Source: Apostichopus japonicus (lineage: Eukaryota > Echinodermata > Holothuroidea > Aspidochirotida > Stichopodidae). From it: 64,000 nucleotides of DNA. The stretch's first letter is position 1; every line of letters begins with the position of its first letter. Both the position numbers and the translations under genes were made by a program. The notes beneath the pieces were generated by a model that did no database searches, was not told where the DNA came from, and saw nothing but the letters and a program-made list of their open reading frames with translations. The stretch lies in assembly GCF_037975245.1 (NCBI RefSeq), contig NC_092562.1, positions 7,541,001 through 7,605,000 on the forward strand, in the 5' to 3' direction. Positions 29,282 to 44,149 of this stretch are shown here, in pieces.

Positions 29282-29309
29282 TTGATCGGTACGCCCTTTT
29301 TGAATGATC

Positions 29310-32300
29310 GGTAACGCACATTCGATTGATCGGTACCGCACATTCGATTTATCGGTACCGCACAATCGATTGATCGGTACCGCACATTCATTTTATCTGT
29401 ACCGCACCTTTGATTGAAGGGTACCGCACATTCGATTTATCGGTACCGCACCCTCGATTTATAGGTACCGCACAATCGATTGATCGATACCGCACATTCG
29501 AATAATCGGTACTGCACATTCGAATGATCGGTACCGCACATTCGATTTATCGGTACCGCACAATCGATTTATCGGTACCGCACATTCGATTTATCGGTAC
29601 CGCACATTCGATTGATCGGTACCGCCTATTCATTTTATCTGTACCGCACCTTCGATTGATCGGTACCACACATTCGATTTATGGGTACCGCACATTCGAT
29701 TTATAGGTACCGCACAATCGATTTATCGGTACCGCACATTCGATTTATCGGTACCGCACAATCGATTGATCGATACCGCACATTCGAATAATCGGTACTG
29801 CACATTCGATTGATCGGTACCGCACATTCGATTTATCGGTACCGCACAATCGATTTATCGGTACCGCACATTCGAGTGATCGGTACCGCACAATCGATTT
29901 ATCGGTACCGCACATTCGATTCATCGGTACCGCACATTCGATTTATAGGTACGGCACAATCGATTTATCGGTACCGCACATTCGATTTATCGGAACCGCA
30001 CAATCGATTGATCGGTACCGCACATTCGATTGATCGGTACCGAACAATCGAATGATCGGTACTGCACATTCGAATGATCGGTACCGCACATTCATTTTAT
30101 TATGTACCGCACCTTCGATCGATCGGAACAGCACATTCGATTTATCGGTACCGCACATTAGATTTATAGGTACCGCACATTCGATTGATCGGTACCGAAC
30201 ATTCGAATGATCGGTACCACACGTTCAAATGATCGGTACCGCACATTCGATTGATCGATACCGCACATTCGAATGATCGGTACCGCACATTCGATTGATC
30301 GATACCGCACATTCGATTGATCGGTACCGCACATTCGATTTATCGGTACCGCACAATCGATTGATCGGTACCGCACATTCATTTTATCTGTACCGCACCT
30401 TCAATTGATCGGTACCACACATTCGATTTATCGGTACCGCACCCTCGATTTATAGGTACCGCACCCTCGATTTATCGGTACCGCACATTCGATTTATCGG
30501 TACCGCACAATCGATTGATCGGTACCGCACATTCGATTTATCGGTACCGCACATTCGATTGATCGGTACCGCACATTCGATTGATCGGTACCGAACATTC
30601 GAATGATCTGTGTCGCACATTCGATTTATAGGTACCGCACATTCGATTGATCGGTACCGCACATTCGATTTATCGGTACCGCACATTCGATTTATCGGTA
30701 CTGCACATTCGATTGATCGATACCGCACATTCGAATAATCGGTACTGCACATTCGAATGATCGGTACCGCACATTCGATTTATCGGTACCGCACAATCGA
30801 TTTATCGGTACCGCAAATTCGATTTATCGGTACCGCACATTCGATTGATCGATACCGCACATTCATTTTATCTGTACCGCACCTTCGATTGATCGGTACC
30901 ACTCATTCGATTTATCGGTACCGCACATTCGATTTATAGGTACCGCACAATCGATTTACCGGTACCGCACATTCGATTTATCGGTACCGCACAATCGATT
31001 GATCGGTACCGCACATTCGATTTATCGGTACCGCACATTCGATTGATCACTACCGCACATTCGATTGTTCGGTACCGCACATTCGATTGATCGGTACAGC
31101 ACATTCGATTGATCGGTACCGCACATTCGATTTATCGGTACTGCACATTCGATTTATCGGTAACGCACATTCGATTTATCGGTACCGCACATTCGATTTA
31201 TCGGTACCGCACAATCGATTTATCGGTACCGCACATTCGATTTATCGGTACCGCACATTCGATTTGTAGGTACCGCACAATCGATTTATCGGTACCGCAC
31301 ATTCGATTGATCGGTACCGCACAATCGATTGATCGGTACCGCACATTCGATTTATCGGTACCGCACATTCGATTGATCGGTACCGCACATTCGATTGATC
31401 GGTACCGAACATTCGAATGATCGGTGTCGCACATTCGATTTATAGGTACCGCACATTCGATTGATCGGTACCGCAAATTCGATTGATCGGTACCGCACAT
31501 TCGATTGATCGGTACCGCACATTCGATTGATCGGTACCACACATTCGATTTATCGGTACCGCACATTCGATTTATAGGTACTGCACATTCGAATGATCGG
31601 TACCGCACATTCGAATGATCGGTACCGCACACACGATTGATCGGTACCGCACATTCATTTTATCTGTACCGCACCTTCGATTGATCGGTACCACACATTC
31701 GATTTATAGAAATGGCACATTCGATTTATAGGTACCGCACATTCGATTGATCGGTACCGCACATTCGATTGATCTGTACCGAACGTTCGAGTGATCGGTA
31801 CCGCACATTCGATTGTTCGGTACCGCACTTTCGATTGATCGGTACTGCACTTTCGATTGATCGATACCGCACATTCGAATGATCGGTACTGCACATTCGA
31901 ATGATCGGTACCGCACATTCGATTGATCGGCACCGCAAATTCAAATGATCGGTTCCGCACATTCGATTTATCGGTACCGCACATTCGATTGATTCTTACC
32001 GCACATTCGATTGATCGATACCGCACATTCGATTTATCGGTACCGCACATTCGAATGATCGGTACCGCACATTCGATTTATCGGTATCGCACATTCGATT
32101 TATCGGTACCGCACATTCGATAGATCGGTACCGCACATTCATTTTATCTGTACCGCACCTTCGATCGATCGGAACAGCACATTCGATTTATCGGTACCGC
32201 ACATTAGATTGATAGATACCGCACAATCGATTGATCGGTACCGCACATTAGATTGATAGATACCGCACAATCGATTGATCGGTACCGCACATTCGAATGA

Positions 32301-32680
32301 TCGGTACCGCACAATCGATTGATCGGTACCGCACATTCGATTGATCGGTACCGCACATTCGAGTGATCGGTACCGCACATTCGAATGATCGGTACGCACG
32401 TTCGATTGATCGGTACCGAACATTCGAGTGATCGGTACCGCACATTCGAATGATTGGTACCGCACATTCGATTTATCGGTACCGCACATTCGATTGATCG
32501 GTACCGAACATTCGAAGGATCGTTACCACACGTTCGAATGATCGGTACCGCACATTCGATTGATCGATACCGCACATTCGATTGATCGGTACGGCACATT
32601 CGAATGATCGTTACCGAACATTCGATTTATCGGTACCGCACATTCGATTTATCGGTACAGCACATTCGATTTATCGGTAC
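29310..32680. repeat. mosaic array segment, no clear long block
   Basis: Continuous 22-bp units. About 29460-29700 resembles the 15920-16160 and 22000-22230 segments; 31087-31420 resembles 16311-16688. Near 31690-31740 is an unusual patch where a TATAGAAATGGCAC unit replaces the normal junction. 32100-32280 holds two nearby copies of a TTAGATTGATAGATACC unit not seen elsewhere in the array. No gene or non-satellite insertion is present. Confidence 0.7.
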
Positions 32681-33096
32681 CGCACAATCGATTTATCGGT
32701 ACCGCACTTTCGATTTATCGGTACCGCACAATCAATTGATCGTTACCGCACATTCGATTGATCGGTACCGAAAGTTCGAGTGATCGGTACCGCACATTCG
32801 ATTGATCGGTACCGCACTTTCCATTGATCGGTACCGCACATTCGATTGATCGGTGTCGCACATTCGATTCATAGGTACCGCACATTCGATTGATCGGTAC
32901 CGCACATTCGATTTATCGGTACTGCACTTTCGATTTATCAGTATCGCACATTCGATTCATAGGTACCGCACATTCGATTGATCGGTACCGCACATTCGAT
33001 TGATCGATACCGCACATTCGATTGATCGGTACCGAACATTCAATTGATCGGTGTCGCACATTCGATTCATAGGTACCGCACATTCGATTTATCGGT

Positions 33097-33687
33097 ACCG
33101 CACATTCGATTTATCGGTACTGCACTTTCGATTTATCAGTATCGCACATTCGATTCATAGGTACCGCACATTCGATTGATCGGTACCGCACATTCGATTG
33201 ATCGATACCGCACATTCGATTGATCGGTACCGAACATTCGATTGATTGGTGTCGCACATTCGATTCATAGGTACCGCACATTCGATTTATCGGTACCGCA
33301 CATTCGACTGATCACTACCGCACATTCGATTGATCTGTACCGCACATTCGATTGATCGATACTGCACATTCGAATAATCGGTACTGCACATTCGAATGAT
33401 CGGTACGGCACATTCGATTAATCGGTACCGCACAATCGATTTATCTGTACCGCACATTCGATTTATCGGTAACGCACATTCGATTGATAGGTACCGCACA
33501 TTCATTTTATCTGTACCGCACCTTCGATTGATCGGTACCACACATTCGATTGATCGGTACCGCACATTCGATTTATAGGTACCGCACAATCGATTTATCG
33601 GTACCGCACATTCGATTTATCGGTACCGCACAATCGATTGATCGGTTCCGCACATTCCATTTATCGGTACCGCACATTCGATTGATC
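33097..33687. repeat. distant copy of 5060-5650 (+28037)
   Basis: The variant order, including GATACTGCAC, GAATAATCGG and GGTACGGCACATTCGATTAA, matches 5060-5650 at an offset of 28,037 bp. Just upstream, a nine-unit (198 bp) segment with CACTTTCGATTTATCAGTATC is present twice in tandem, at about 32923 and 33121. This is the longest-range clear match between two parts of the window that are not neighbours. Confidence 0.75.
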
Positions 33688-35389
33688 GGAACAGCACATT
33701 CGATTGATCGGTACCGAACATTCGAATGATCGGTGTCACACATTCGATTTATAGGTACCGCACATTCGATTTATAGGTACCGCACATTCGATTTATCGAT
33801 ACCGCACATTCGAATGATCGGTACTGCACATTCGAATGATCGGTACCGCACATTCGATTTATCGATACCGCACATTCGAATGATCGGTACTGCACATTCG
33901 AATGATCGGTACCGCATATTCGATTTATAGGTACCGCACATTCGATTTATCGGTACCGCACATTCGATTGATCACTACCGCACATTCGATTGTTCGGTAC
34001 CGCACATTCGATTTATCGGTACTGCACAATCGATTGATCGGTACCGCACATTCGATTGATCGGTACCGCACTTTCGAATGATCGGTACCGCACATTCGAT
34101 TGATCGATACCGCACATTCGATTGATCGGTACCGCACATTCGAATGATCGGTACCGCACATTCGATTTATCGGTACCGCACATTGGATTTATCGGTACCG
34201 CACTTTCGATTGATCGGTACCGCACTTTCGATTGATCAATACCGCACATTCGAATGATCGGTACTGCACATTCGAATGATCGGTACCGCACATTCGATTG
34301 ATCGGTACCGCACATTCGAATGATCGGTACCGCACATTCGATTTATCGGTACCGCACATTCGATTGATCACTACCGCACATTCGATTGTTCGGTACCGCA
34401 CATTCGAATGATCGGTACCGCACATTCGATTGATCACTACCGCACATTCGATTTATCGGTACCGCACTTTCGATTGATCGGTACCGCACATTCGATTGAT
34501 AGGTACCGAACGTTCGAGTGATCGGTACCGCACATTCGATTTTTCGGTACCGCACTTTCGATTGATCGGTACCGCACATTCGATTGATCGATACCGCACA
34601 TTCGAATGATCGGTACTGCACATTCGAATGATCGGTACCGCACATTCATTTGATCTGTACCGCACCTTCGATCGATCGGAACAGCACATTCGATATATCG
34701 GTACCGCATATTCGATTGATCGGTACCGCACATTCGATTTATCGGTACCGCACATTCGATTTATCGGTACCGCACATTCGATTTATCGGTACAGCACATT
34801 CGATTGATCGGTACCGCACATTCGATTTATCGGTACCGCACAATCGATTGATCGGTACCGCACATTCCATTGATAGGTACCGAACGTTCGAGTGATCGGT
34901 ACCGCACATTCGATTTTTCGGTACCGCACTTTCGATTGATCGGTACCGCACATTCGATTGATCGGTACCGCACATTCGAATGATCGGTACTGCACATTCG
35001 AATGATCGGTACCGCACATTCATTTTATTATGTACCGCACCTTCGATCGATCGGAACAGCACATTCGATTTATCGGTACCGCACATTCGATTTATAGGTA
35101 CCGCACAATCGATTTATCGGTACCGCACATTCGATTGATCGGTACCGCACAATCGATTGATCGGTACCGCACATTCGATTGATCGGTACCGAACATTCGA
35201 GTGATCGGTACCGCACATTCGAATGATCGGTACGCAAGTTCGATTGATCGGTACCGAACATTCGAGTGATCGGTACTGCATATTCGAATGATTGGCACCG
35301 CACATTCGATTGATCGGTACCGCACATTCGATTGATCGGTACCGAACATTCGAATGATCGTTACCACACGTTCGAATGATCGGTACCGC
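33688..35389. repeat. mosaic segment resembling block P/Q parts
   Basis: About 33930-34500 reuses the GATCACTACC and CACTTTCG runs found at 0.45-1.1 kb. About 34500-35090 reuses the GAACGTTCGAGTG and 23-bp-unit order of block Q in two successive versions (about 34500-34700 and 34870-35090). Nothing other than monomer variants is present. Confidence 0.65.
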
Positions 35390-36320
35390 ACATTCGATTG
35401 ATCGATACCGCACATTCGATTTATTGGTACCGCACTTTCGATCGATCGATACCGCATATTCGATTGATCGGTACCGCACATTCGATTTATCGGTACCGCA
35501 CATTCGATTTATCGGTACCGCACATTCGATTTATCGGTACAGCACATTCGATTGATCGGTACCGCACATTCATTTTATCTGTACAGCACCTTCGATTGAT
35601 CGGTACCACATATTCGATTGATCGGTACCGCATATTCGATTTATCGTACCGCACAATCGATTTATCGGTACCGCACATTCGATTTATCGGTACCGCACAA
35701 TCGATTGATCGGTACCGCACATTCGATTGATAGGTACCGAACGTTCGAGTGATCGGTACCGCACATTCGATTTATCGGTACCGCACTTTCGATTGATCGA
35801 TACCGCACATTCGAATGATCGGTACTGCACATTCGAATGATCGGTACCGCACATTCATTTTATTATGTACCGCACCTTCGATCGATCGGAACAGCACATT
35901 CGATTTATCGGTACCGCACATTCGATTTATAGGTACCGCACAATCGATTTATCGGTACCGCACATTCGATTTATCGGTACCGCACAATCGATTGATCGGT
36001 ACCGCACATTCGATTGATCGATACCGAACATTCGAGTGATCGGTACCGCACATTCGAATGATCGGTACGCAAGTTCGATTGATCGGTACCGAACATTCGA
36101 GTGATCGGTACTGCATATTCGAATGATTGGCACCGCACATTCGATTGATCGGTACCGGACATTCGATTGATCGGTACCGAACATTCGAATGATCGTTACC
36201 ACACGTTCGAATGATCGGTACCGCACATTCGATTGATCGATACCGCACATTCGATTGATCGGTACGGCACATTCGAATGATCGGTACCGCACATTCGATT
36301 GATCGGTACCGCACATTCGA
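35390..36320. repeat. block T, copy 1 (repeats at +1253)
   Basis: Collinear with about 36643-37573 at a constant 1253 bp (57 units minus 1 bp). The marker is the unit with GATCGATCGATACCGCATATTC and the 21-bp unit at 35646, which recurs at 36899. It also carries the shortened GGTACGCAAGTTCG unit near 36066. Confidence 0.8.
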
Positions 36321-36642
36321 TTTATCGGTACCGCACATTCGAGTGATCGGTACCGCACATTCGATTGATCGGTACCGCACATTCGATTGATCACTACCGC
36401 ACATTCGATTTATCGGTACCGCACTTTCGATCGATCGATACCGCAAGTTCGATTGATCGGTACCGAACATTCGAGTGATCGGTACTGCATATTCGAATGA
36501 TTGGCCCCGCACATTCGATTGATCGGTACCGCACATTCGATTGATCGGTACCGAACATTCGAATGATCGTTACCACACGTTCGAATGATCGGTACCGCAC
36601 ATTCGATTGATCGATACCGCACATTCGATTGATCGGTACCGC

Positions 36643-37573
36643 ACATTCGATTGATAACTACCGCACATTCGATTTATCGGTACCGCACTTTCGATCGATC
36701 GATACCGCATATTCGATTGATCGGTACCGCACATTCGATTTATCGGTACCGCACATTCGATTTATCGGTACCGCACATTCGATTTATCGGTACAGCACAT
36801 TCGATTGATCGGTACCGCACATTCATTTTATCTGTACAGCACCTTCGATTGATCGGTACCACATATTCGATTGATCGGTACCGCATATTCGATTTATCGT
36901 ACCGCACAATCGATTTATCGGTACCGCACATTCGATTTATCGGTACCGCACAATCGATTGATCGGTACCGCACATTCGATTGATAGGTACCGAACGTTCG
37001 AGTGATCGGTACCGCACATTCGATTTTTCGGTACCGCACTTTTGATTGATCGATACCGCACATTCGAATGATCGGTACCGCACATTCGAATGATCGGTAC
37101 CGCACATTCATTTTATTATGTACCGCACCTTCGATCGATCGGAACAGCACATTCGATTTATCGGTACCGCACATTCGAATTATAGGTACCGCACAATCGA
37201 TTTATCGGTACCGCACATTCGATTTATCGGTACCGCACAATCGATTGATCGGTACCGCACATTCGATTGATCGGTACCGAACATTCGAGTGATCGGTACC
37301 GCACATTCGAATGATCGGTACGCAAGTTCGATTGATCGGTACCGAACATTCGAGTGATCGGTACTGCATATTCGAATGATTGGCACCGCACATTCGATTG
37401 ATCGGTACCGCACATTCGATTGATCGGTACCGAACATTCGAATGATCGTTACCACACGTTCGAATGATCGGTACCGCACATTCGATTGATCGATACCGCA
37501 CATTCGATTGATCGGTACGGCACATTCGAATGATCGGTACCGCACATTCGATTGATCGGTACCGCACATTCGA
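36643..37573. repeat. block T, copy 2 (also near 43.6 and 46.8 kb)
   Basis: This copy is itself matched by about 43612-44260 (+6969) and by about 46786-47975 (+10135). In the +10135 match the shared rare unit GCATCCTAGATT lies at 37674 and 47809. The block is therefore dispersed within the array as well as tandem. Confidence 0.8.
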
Positions 37574-37812
37574 TTTATCGGTACCGCACAATCGATTGAT
37601 CGGTACCGCACATTCGATTTATCTGTACCGCACCTTCGATTGATCGGTACCGCACATTCCATTTATCGGTACCGCATCCTAGATTTATAGGTACCGCACA
37701 ATCGATTTATCGGTACCGCACATTCGATTTATCGGTACCGCACAATCGATTGATCGGTACCGCACATTCGATTTATCGGTACCGCACATTCGATTGATCG
37801 GTACCGCACATT

Positions 37813-39413
37813 CGATTGATCGGTACCGAACATTCGAATGATCAGTGTCGCACATTCGATTTATAGGTACCGCACATTCGATTGATCGGTACCGCACATT
37901 CGATTTATCGGTACCGCACATTCGATTTATCGGTACCGCACATTCGATTGACCGATACCGCACATTCGAATAATCGGTACTGCACATTCGAATGATCGGT
38001 ACCGCACATTCGATTTATCGGTACCGCACAATCGATTTATCGGTACCGCACATTCGATTTATCGGTACCGCACATTCGATTGATCGGTACCGCACATTCA
38101 TTTTATCTGTACCGCACCTTCGATTGATCGGTACCACACATTCGATTTATCGGTACCGCACATTCGATTTATAGGTACCGCACAATCGATTTATCGGTAC
38201 CGCACATTCGATTTATCGGTACCGCACAATCGATTGACCGGTACCGCACATTCGATTTATCGGTACAGCACATTCGATTGATCACTACCGCACATTCGAT
38301 TGTTCGGTACCGCACATTCGATTGATCGGTACCGCACATTCGATTGATCACTACCGCACATTCGAATGATCGGTACTGCACATTCGAATGATCGGTACCG
38401 CACATTCGATTTATCGGTACCGCACATTCGATTTATCGGTACAGCACATTCGATTGATCGGTACCGCACATTCGATTTATCGGTACCGCACATTCGATTT
38501 ATCGGTGACGCACATTCGATTTATCGGTACCGCACATTCGATTTATCGGTACCGCACATTCGATTTATAGGTACCGCACAATCGATTTATCGGTACCGCA
38601 CATTCGATTTATCGGTACCGCACAATCGATTGATCGGTACCGCACATTCGATTTATCGGTACCGCACATTCGATTGATCGGTACCGAACATTCGAATGAT
38701 CGGTACTGCACATTCGAATGATCGGTACCGCACATTCATTTTATTATGTACCGCACCTTCGATCGATCGGAACAGCACATTCGATTTATCGGTACCGCAC
38801 ATTAGATTTATAGGTACCGCACAATCGATTTATCGGTACCGCACATTCGATTTATCGGTACCGCACAATCGATTGATCGGTACCGCACATTCGATTGATC
38901 GGTACCGAACATTCGAGTGATCGGTACCGCACATTCGAATGATCGGTACGCACATTCGATTGATCGGTACCGAACATTCGAGTGATCGGTACCGCATATT
39001 CGAATGATTGGCACCGCACATTCGATTTATCGGTACCGCACATTCGATTGATCGGTACCGAACATTCGAATGATCGTTACCACACGTTCGAATGATCGGT
39101 ACCGCACATTCGATTGATCGAAACCGCACATTCGATTGATCGGTACGGCACATTCGAATGATCGGTACCGCACATTCGATTGATCGGTTCCGCACATTCG
39201 ATTTATCGGTAGCGCACAATCGATTGATCGGTACCGCGCATTCATTTTATCTGTACCGCACCTTCGATTGATCGGTACCACACATTCGATTTATCGGTAC
39301 CGCACATTCGATTTATCGGTACCGCAAAATCGATTTATCGGTACCGCACAATCGATTGATCGATACCGCACATTCGATTGATCGGTACCGAACATTCGAT
39401 TTATCGGTACCGC
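37813..39413. repeat. block U, copy 1 (repeats at +1979)
   Basis: About 1.6 kb that appears identical, in everything I compared, to 39792-41392. Private marks shared by both are GATCAGTGTCGC (37829/39808), GGTGACGCAC (38506/40485) and CCGCGCATTCATTT (39236/41215). Copy 1 continues for about 380 bp (39414-39791) that have no counterpart after copy 2. Confidence 0.88.
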
Positions 39414-39791
39414 ACAATCGAGTGATCGGTACCGCACATTCGAATGATCGGTACGCACATTCGATTGAATGGTACCGAACATTCGAGTGATCGGTACCGC
39501 ATATTCGAATGATTGGCACCGCACATTCGAATTATCGGTACCGCACATTCGATTGATCGGTACCGAACATTCGAATGATCGTTACCACACGTTCGAATGA
39601 TCGGTACCGCACATTCGATTGATCGATACCGCACATTCGATTGATCGGTACGGCACATTCGAATGATCGGTACCGCACATTCGATTGATCGGTACCGCAC
39701 ATTCGATTTATCGGTACCGCACAATCGATTGATCGGTACCGCACATTCATTTTATCTGTACCGCACCTTCGATTGATCGGTACCACACATT

Positions 39792-41392
39792 CGATTGATC
39801 GGTACCGAACATTCGAATGATCAGTGTCGCACATTCGATTTATAGGTACCGCACATTCGATTGATCGGTACCGCACATTCGATTTATCGGTACCGCACAT
39901 TCGATTTATCGGTACCGCACATTCGATTGACCGATACCGCACATTCGAATAATCGGTACTGCACATTCGAATGATCGGTACCGCACATTCGATTTATCGG
40001 TACCGCACAATCGATTTATCGGTACCGCACATTCGATTTATCGGTACCGCACATTCGATTGATCGGTACCGCACATTCATTTTATCTGTACCGCACCTTC
40101 GATTGATCGGTACCACACATTCGATTTATCGGTACCGCACATTCGATTTATAGGTACCGCACAATCGATTTATCGGTACCGCACATTCGATTTATCGGTA
40201 CCGCACAATCGATTGACCGGTACCGCACATTCGATTTATCGGTACAGCACATTCGATTGATCACTACCGCACATTCGATTGTTCGGTACCGCACATTCGA
40301 TTGATCGGTACCGCACATTCGATTGATCACTACCGCACATTCGAATGATCGGTACTGCACATTCGAATGATCGGTACCGCACATTCGATTTATCGGTACC
40401 GCACATTCGATTTATCGGTACAGCACATTCGATTGATCGGTACCGCACATTCGATTTATCGGTACCGCACATTCGATTTATCGGTGACGCACATTCGATT
40501 TATCGGTACCGCACATTCGATTTATCGGTACCGCACATTCGATTTATAGGTACCGCACAATCGATTTATCGGTACCGCACATTCGATTTATCGGTACCGC
40601 ACAATCGATTGATCGGTACCGCACATTCGATTTATCGGTACCGCACATTCGATTGATCGGTACCGAACATTCGAATGATCGGTACTGCACATTCGAATGA
40701 TCGGTACCGCACATTCATTTTATTATGTACCGCACCTTCGATCGATCGGAACAGCACATTCGATTTATCGGTACCGCACATTAGATTTATAGGTACCGCA
40801 CAATCGATTTATCGGTACCGCACATTCGATTTATCGGTACCGCACAATCGATTGATCGGTACCGCACATTCGATTGATCGGTACCGAACATTCGAGTGAT
40901 CGGTACCGCACATTCGAATGATCGGTACGCACATTCGATTGATCGGTACCGAACATTCGAGTGATCGGTACCGCATATTCGAATGATTGGCACCGCACAT
41001 TCGATTTATCGGTACCGCACATTCGATTGATCGGTACCGAACATTCGAATGATCGTTACCACACGTTCGAATGATCGGTACCGCACATTCGATTGATCGA
41101 AACCGCACATTCGATTGATCGGTACGGCACATTCGAATGATCGGTACCGCACATTCGATTGATCGGTTCCGCACATTCGATTTATCGGTAGCGCACAATC
41201 GATTGATCGGTACCGCGCATTCATTTTATCTGTACCGCACCTTCGATTGATCGGTACCACACATTCGATTTATCGGTACCGCACATTCGATTTATCGGTA
41301 CCGCAAAATCGATTTATCGGTACCGCACAATCGATTGATCGATACCGCACATTCGATTGATCGGTACCGAACATTCGATTTATCGGTACCGC
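39792..41392. repeat. block U, copy 2
   Basis: Matches 37813-39413 at exactly 1979 bp. I found no substitution by eye. Divergence starts at about 41393, where copy 1 has CACAATCGAGTG and copy 2 CACATTCGATTG. Confidence 0.88.
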
Positions 41393-44149
41393 ACATTCGA
41401 TTGATCGGTACCGTACATTCGATTGATCGGTACCGAACATTCGAATGATCGGTGTCGCACATTCGATTTATAGGTACCGCACATTCGATTGATCGGTACC
41501 GCACATTCGATTGATCGGTACCGCACATTCGATTTATCGGTACCGCACATTCGATTGATCGATACCGCACATTCAAATAATCGGTACTGCACATTCGAAT
41601 GATCGGTACCGCACATTCGATTTATCGGTACCGCACAATCGATTTATCGGTACCGCACATTCGATTTATCGGTATCGCACATTCGATCGATCGGTACCGC
41701 ACATTCATTTTATCTGTGCCGCACCTTCGATTGATCGGTACCACACATTCGATTTATCGGTACCGCACATTCGATTTATAGGTACCGCACAATCGATTTA
41801 TCGGTACCGCACATTCGATTTATCGGTACCGCACATTCGATTGATCACTACCGCACATTCGATTGTTCGGTACCGCACATTCGATTGATCGGTACCGCAC
41901 ATTCGATTGATCACTACCGCACATTCGAATGATCGGTACTGCACATTCGAATGATCGGTACCGCACATTCGATTTATCGGTATCGCACATTCGATTTATC
42001 GGTACAGCACATTCGATTGATCGGTACCGCACATTCGATTTATCGGTACCGCACATTCGATTTATCGGTACCGCACATTCGATTTATAGGTACCGCACAA
42101 TCGATTTATCGGTACCGCACATTCGATTTATAGGTACCGCACAATCGATTTATCGGTACCGCACATTCGATTTATCGGTACCGCACATTCGATTGATCGG
42201 TACCGCACATTCGATTGATCGGTACCGAACATTCGAATGATCGGTGTCGCACATTCGATTGATCGGTACCGCACATTCGATTGATCGGTACCGCAAATTC
42301 GATTGATCGGTACCGCACATTCGATTGATCGGTACAGCACATTCGATTGATCGGTACCACACATTCGATTTATCGGTACCGCACATTCGATTTATAGGTA
42401 CCGCACAATCGATTTATCGGTACCGCACATTCGATTTATCGGTACCGCACAATCGATTGATCGGTACCGCACATTCGATTTATCGGTACCGCACATTCGA
42501 TTGATCACTACCGCACATTCGAATGATCGGTACTGCACATTCGATTGATCGGTACCGCACATTCGAATGATCGGTACTGCACATTCGAATGATCGGTACC
42601 GCACATTCGATTTATCGGTACCGCACATTCGATTTATCGGTACAGCACATTCGATTTATCGGTACCGCACATTCGATTTATCGGTACCGCACATTCGATT
42701 TATCGGTAACGCACATTCGATTTATCGGTGCCACACATTCGATTTATCGGTACCGCACATTCGATTTATCGGTACCGCACATTCGATTGATCGGTACCGA
42801 ACATTCGAATGATCGGTACCGAACATTCCATTTATCGGTACAGCACATTCGATTGATCGGTACCGCACATTCGATTGATCGGTACCGCACATTCGAATGA
42901 TCGGTACCGCACATTCGATTGATCACTACCGCACATTCGATTTATCGGTACCGCACTTTCGATCGATCGATACCGCATATTCGATTGATCGGTACCGCAC
43001 ATTCGATTTATCGGTACCTACATTCGATTTATCGATACCGCACATTCGATTTATCGGTACAGCACATTCGATTGATCGGTACCACATATTCGATTGATCG
43101 GTACCGCATATTCGATTTATCGTACCGCACAATCGATTTATCGGTACCGCACATTCGATTTATCGGTACCGCACAATCGATTGATCGGTACCGCACATTC
43201 GATTGATAGGTACCGCACCTTCGATCGATCGGAACAGCACATTCGATTTATCAGTACCGCACATTCGATTTATAGGTACCGCACAATCGATTTATCGGTA
43301 CCGCACATTCGATTTATCGGTACCGCACAATCGATTGATCGGTACCGCACATTCGATTGATCGGTACCGAACATTCGAGTGATCGGTACCGCACATTCGA
43401 ATGATCGGTACGCAAGTTCGATTGATCGGTACCGAACATTCGAGTGATCGGTACTGCATATTCGAATGATTGGCACCGCACATTCGATTGATCGGTACCG
43501 CACATTCGATTGATCGGTACCGAACATTCGAATGATCGTTACCACACGTTCGAATGATCGGTACCGCACATTCGATTGATCGATACCGCACATTCGATTG
43601 ATCGGTACCGCACATTCGATTGATCACTACCGCACATTCGATTTATCGGTACCGCACTTTCGATCGATCGATACCGCATATTCGATTGATCGGTACCGCA
43701 CATTCGATTTATCGGTACCGCACATTCGATTTATCGGTACCGCACATTCGATTTATCGGTACAGCACATTCGATTGATCGGTACCGCACATTCATTTTAT
43801 CTGTACAGCACCTTCGATTGATCGGTACCACATATTCGATTGATCGGTACCGCATATTCGATTTATCGTACCGCACAATCGATTTATCGGTACCGCACAT
43901 TCGATTTATCGGTACCGCACAATCGATTGATCGGTACCGCACATTCGATTGATAGGTACCGAACGTTCGAGTGATCGGTACCGCACATTCGATTTTTCGG
44001 TACCGCACTTTCGATTGATCGATACCGCACATTCGAATGATCGGTACTGCACATTCGAATGATCGGTACCGCACATTCATTTTATTATGTACCGCACCTT
44101 CGATCGATCGAAACAGCACATTCGATTTATCGGTACCGCACATTCGATT
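41393..44149. repeat. mosaic segment with block T part
   Basis: About 41340-42370 is matched 18 kb downstream at about 59370-60490 (+18032, then +18120 after four extra units). The 21-bp unit at 43013-43033 (GGTACCTAC start) is unique. 43612-44260 is a third version of block T. All other sequence is ordinary monomers. Confidence 0.7.
43013..43033 (+). repeat. 21-bp unit, GGTACCTAC form
   Basis: Unique deletion or substitution in GGTACCGCAC giving GGTACCTAC. No second copy was seen. Confidence 0.75.
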
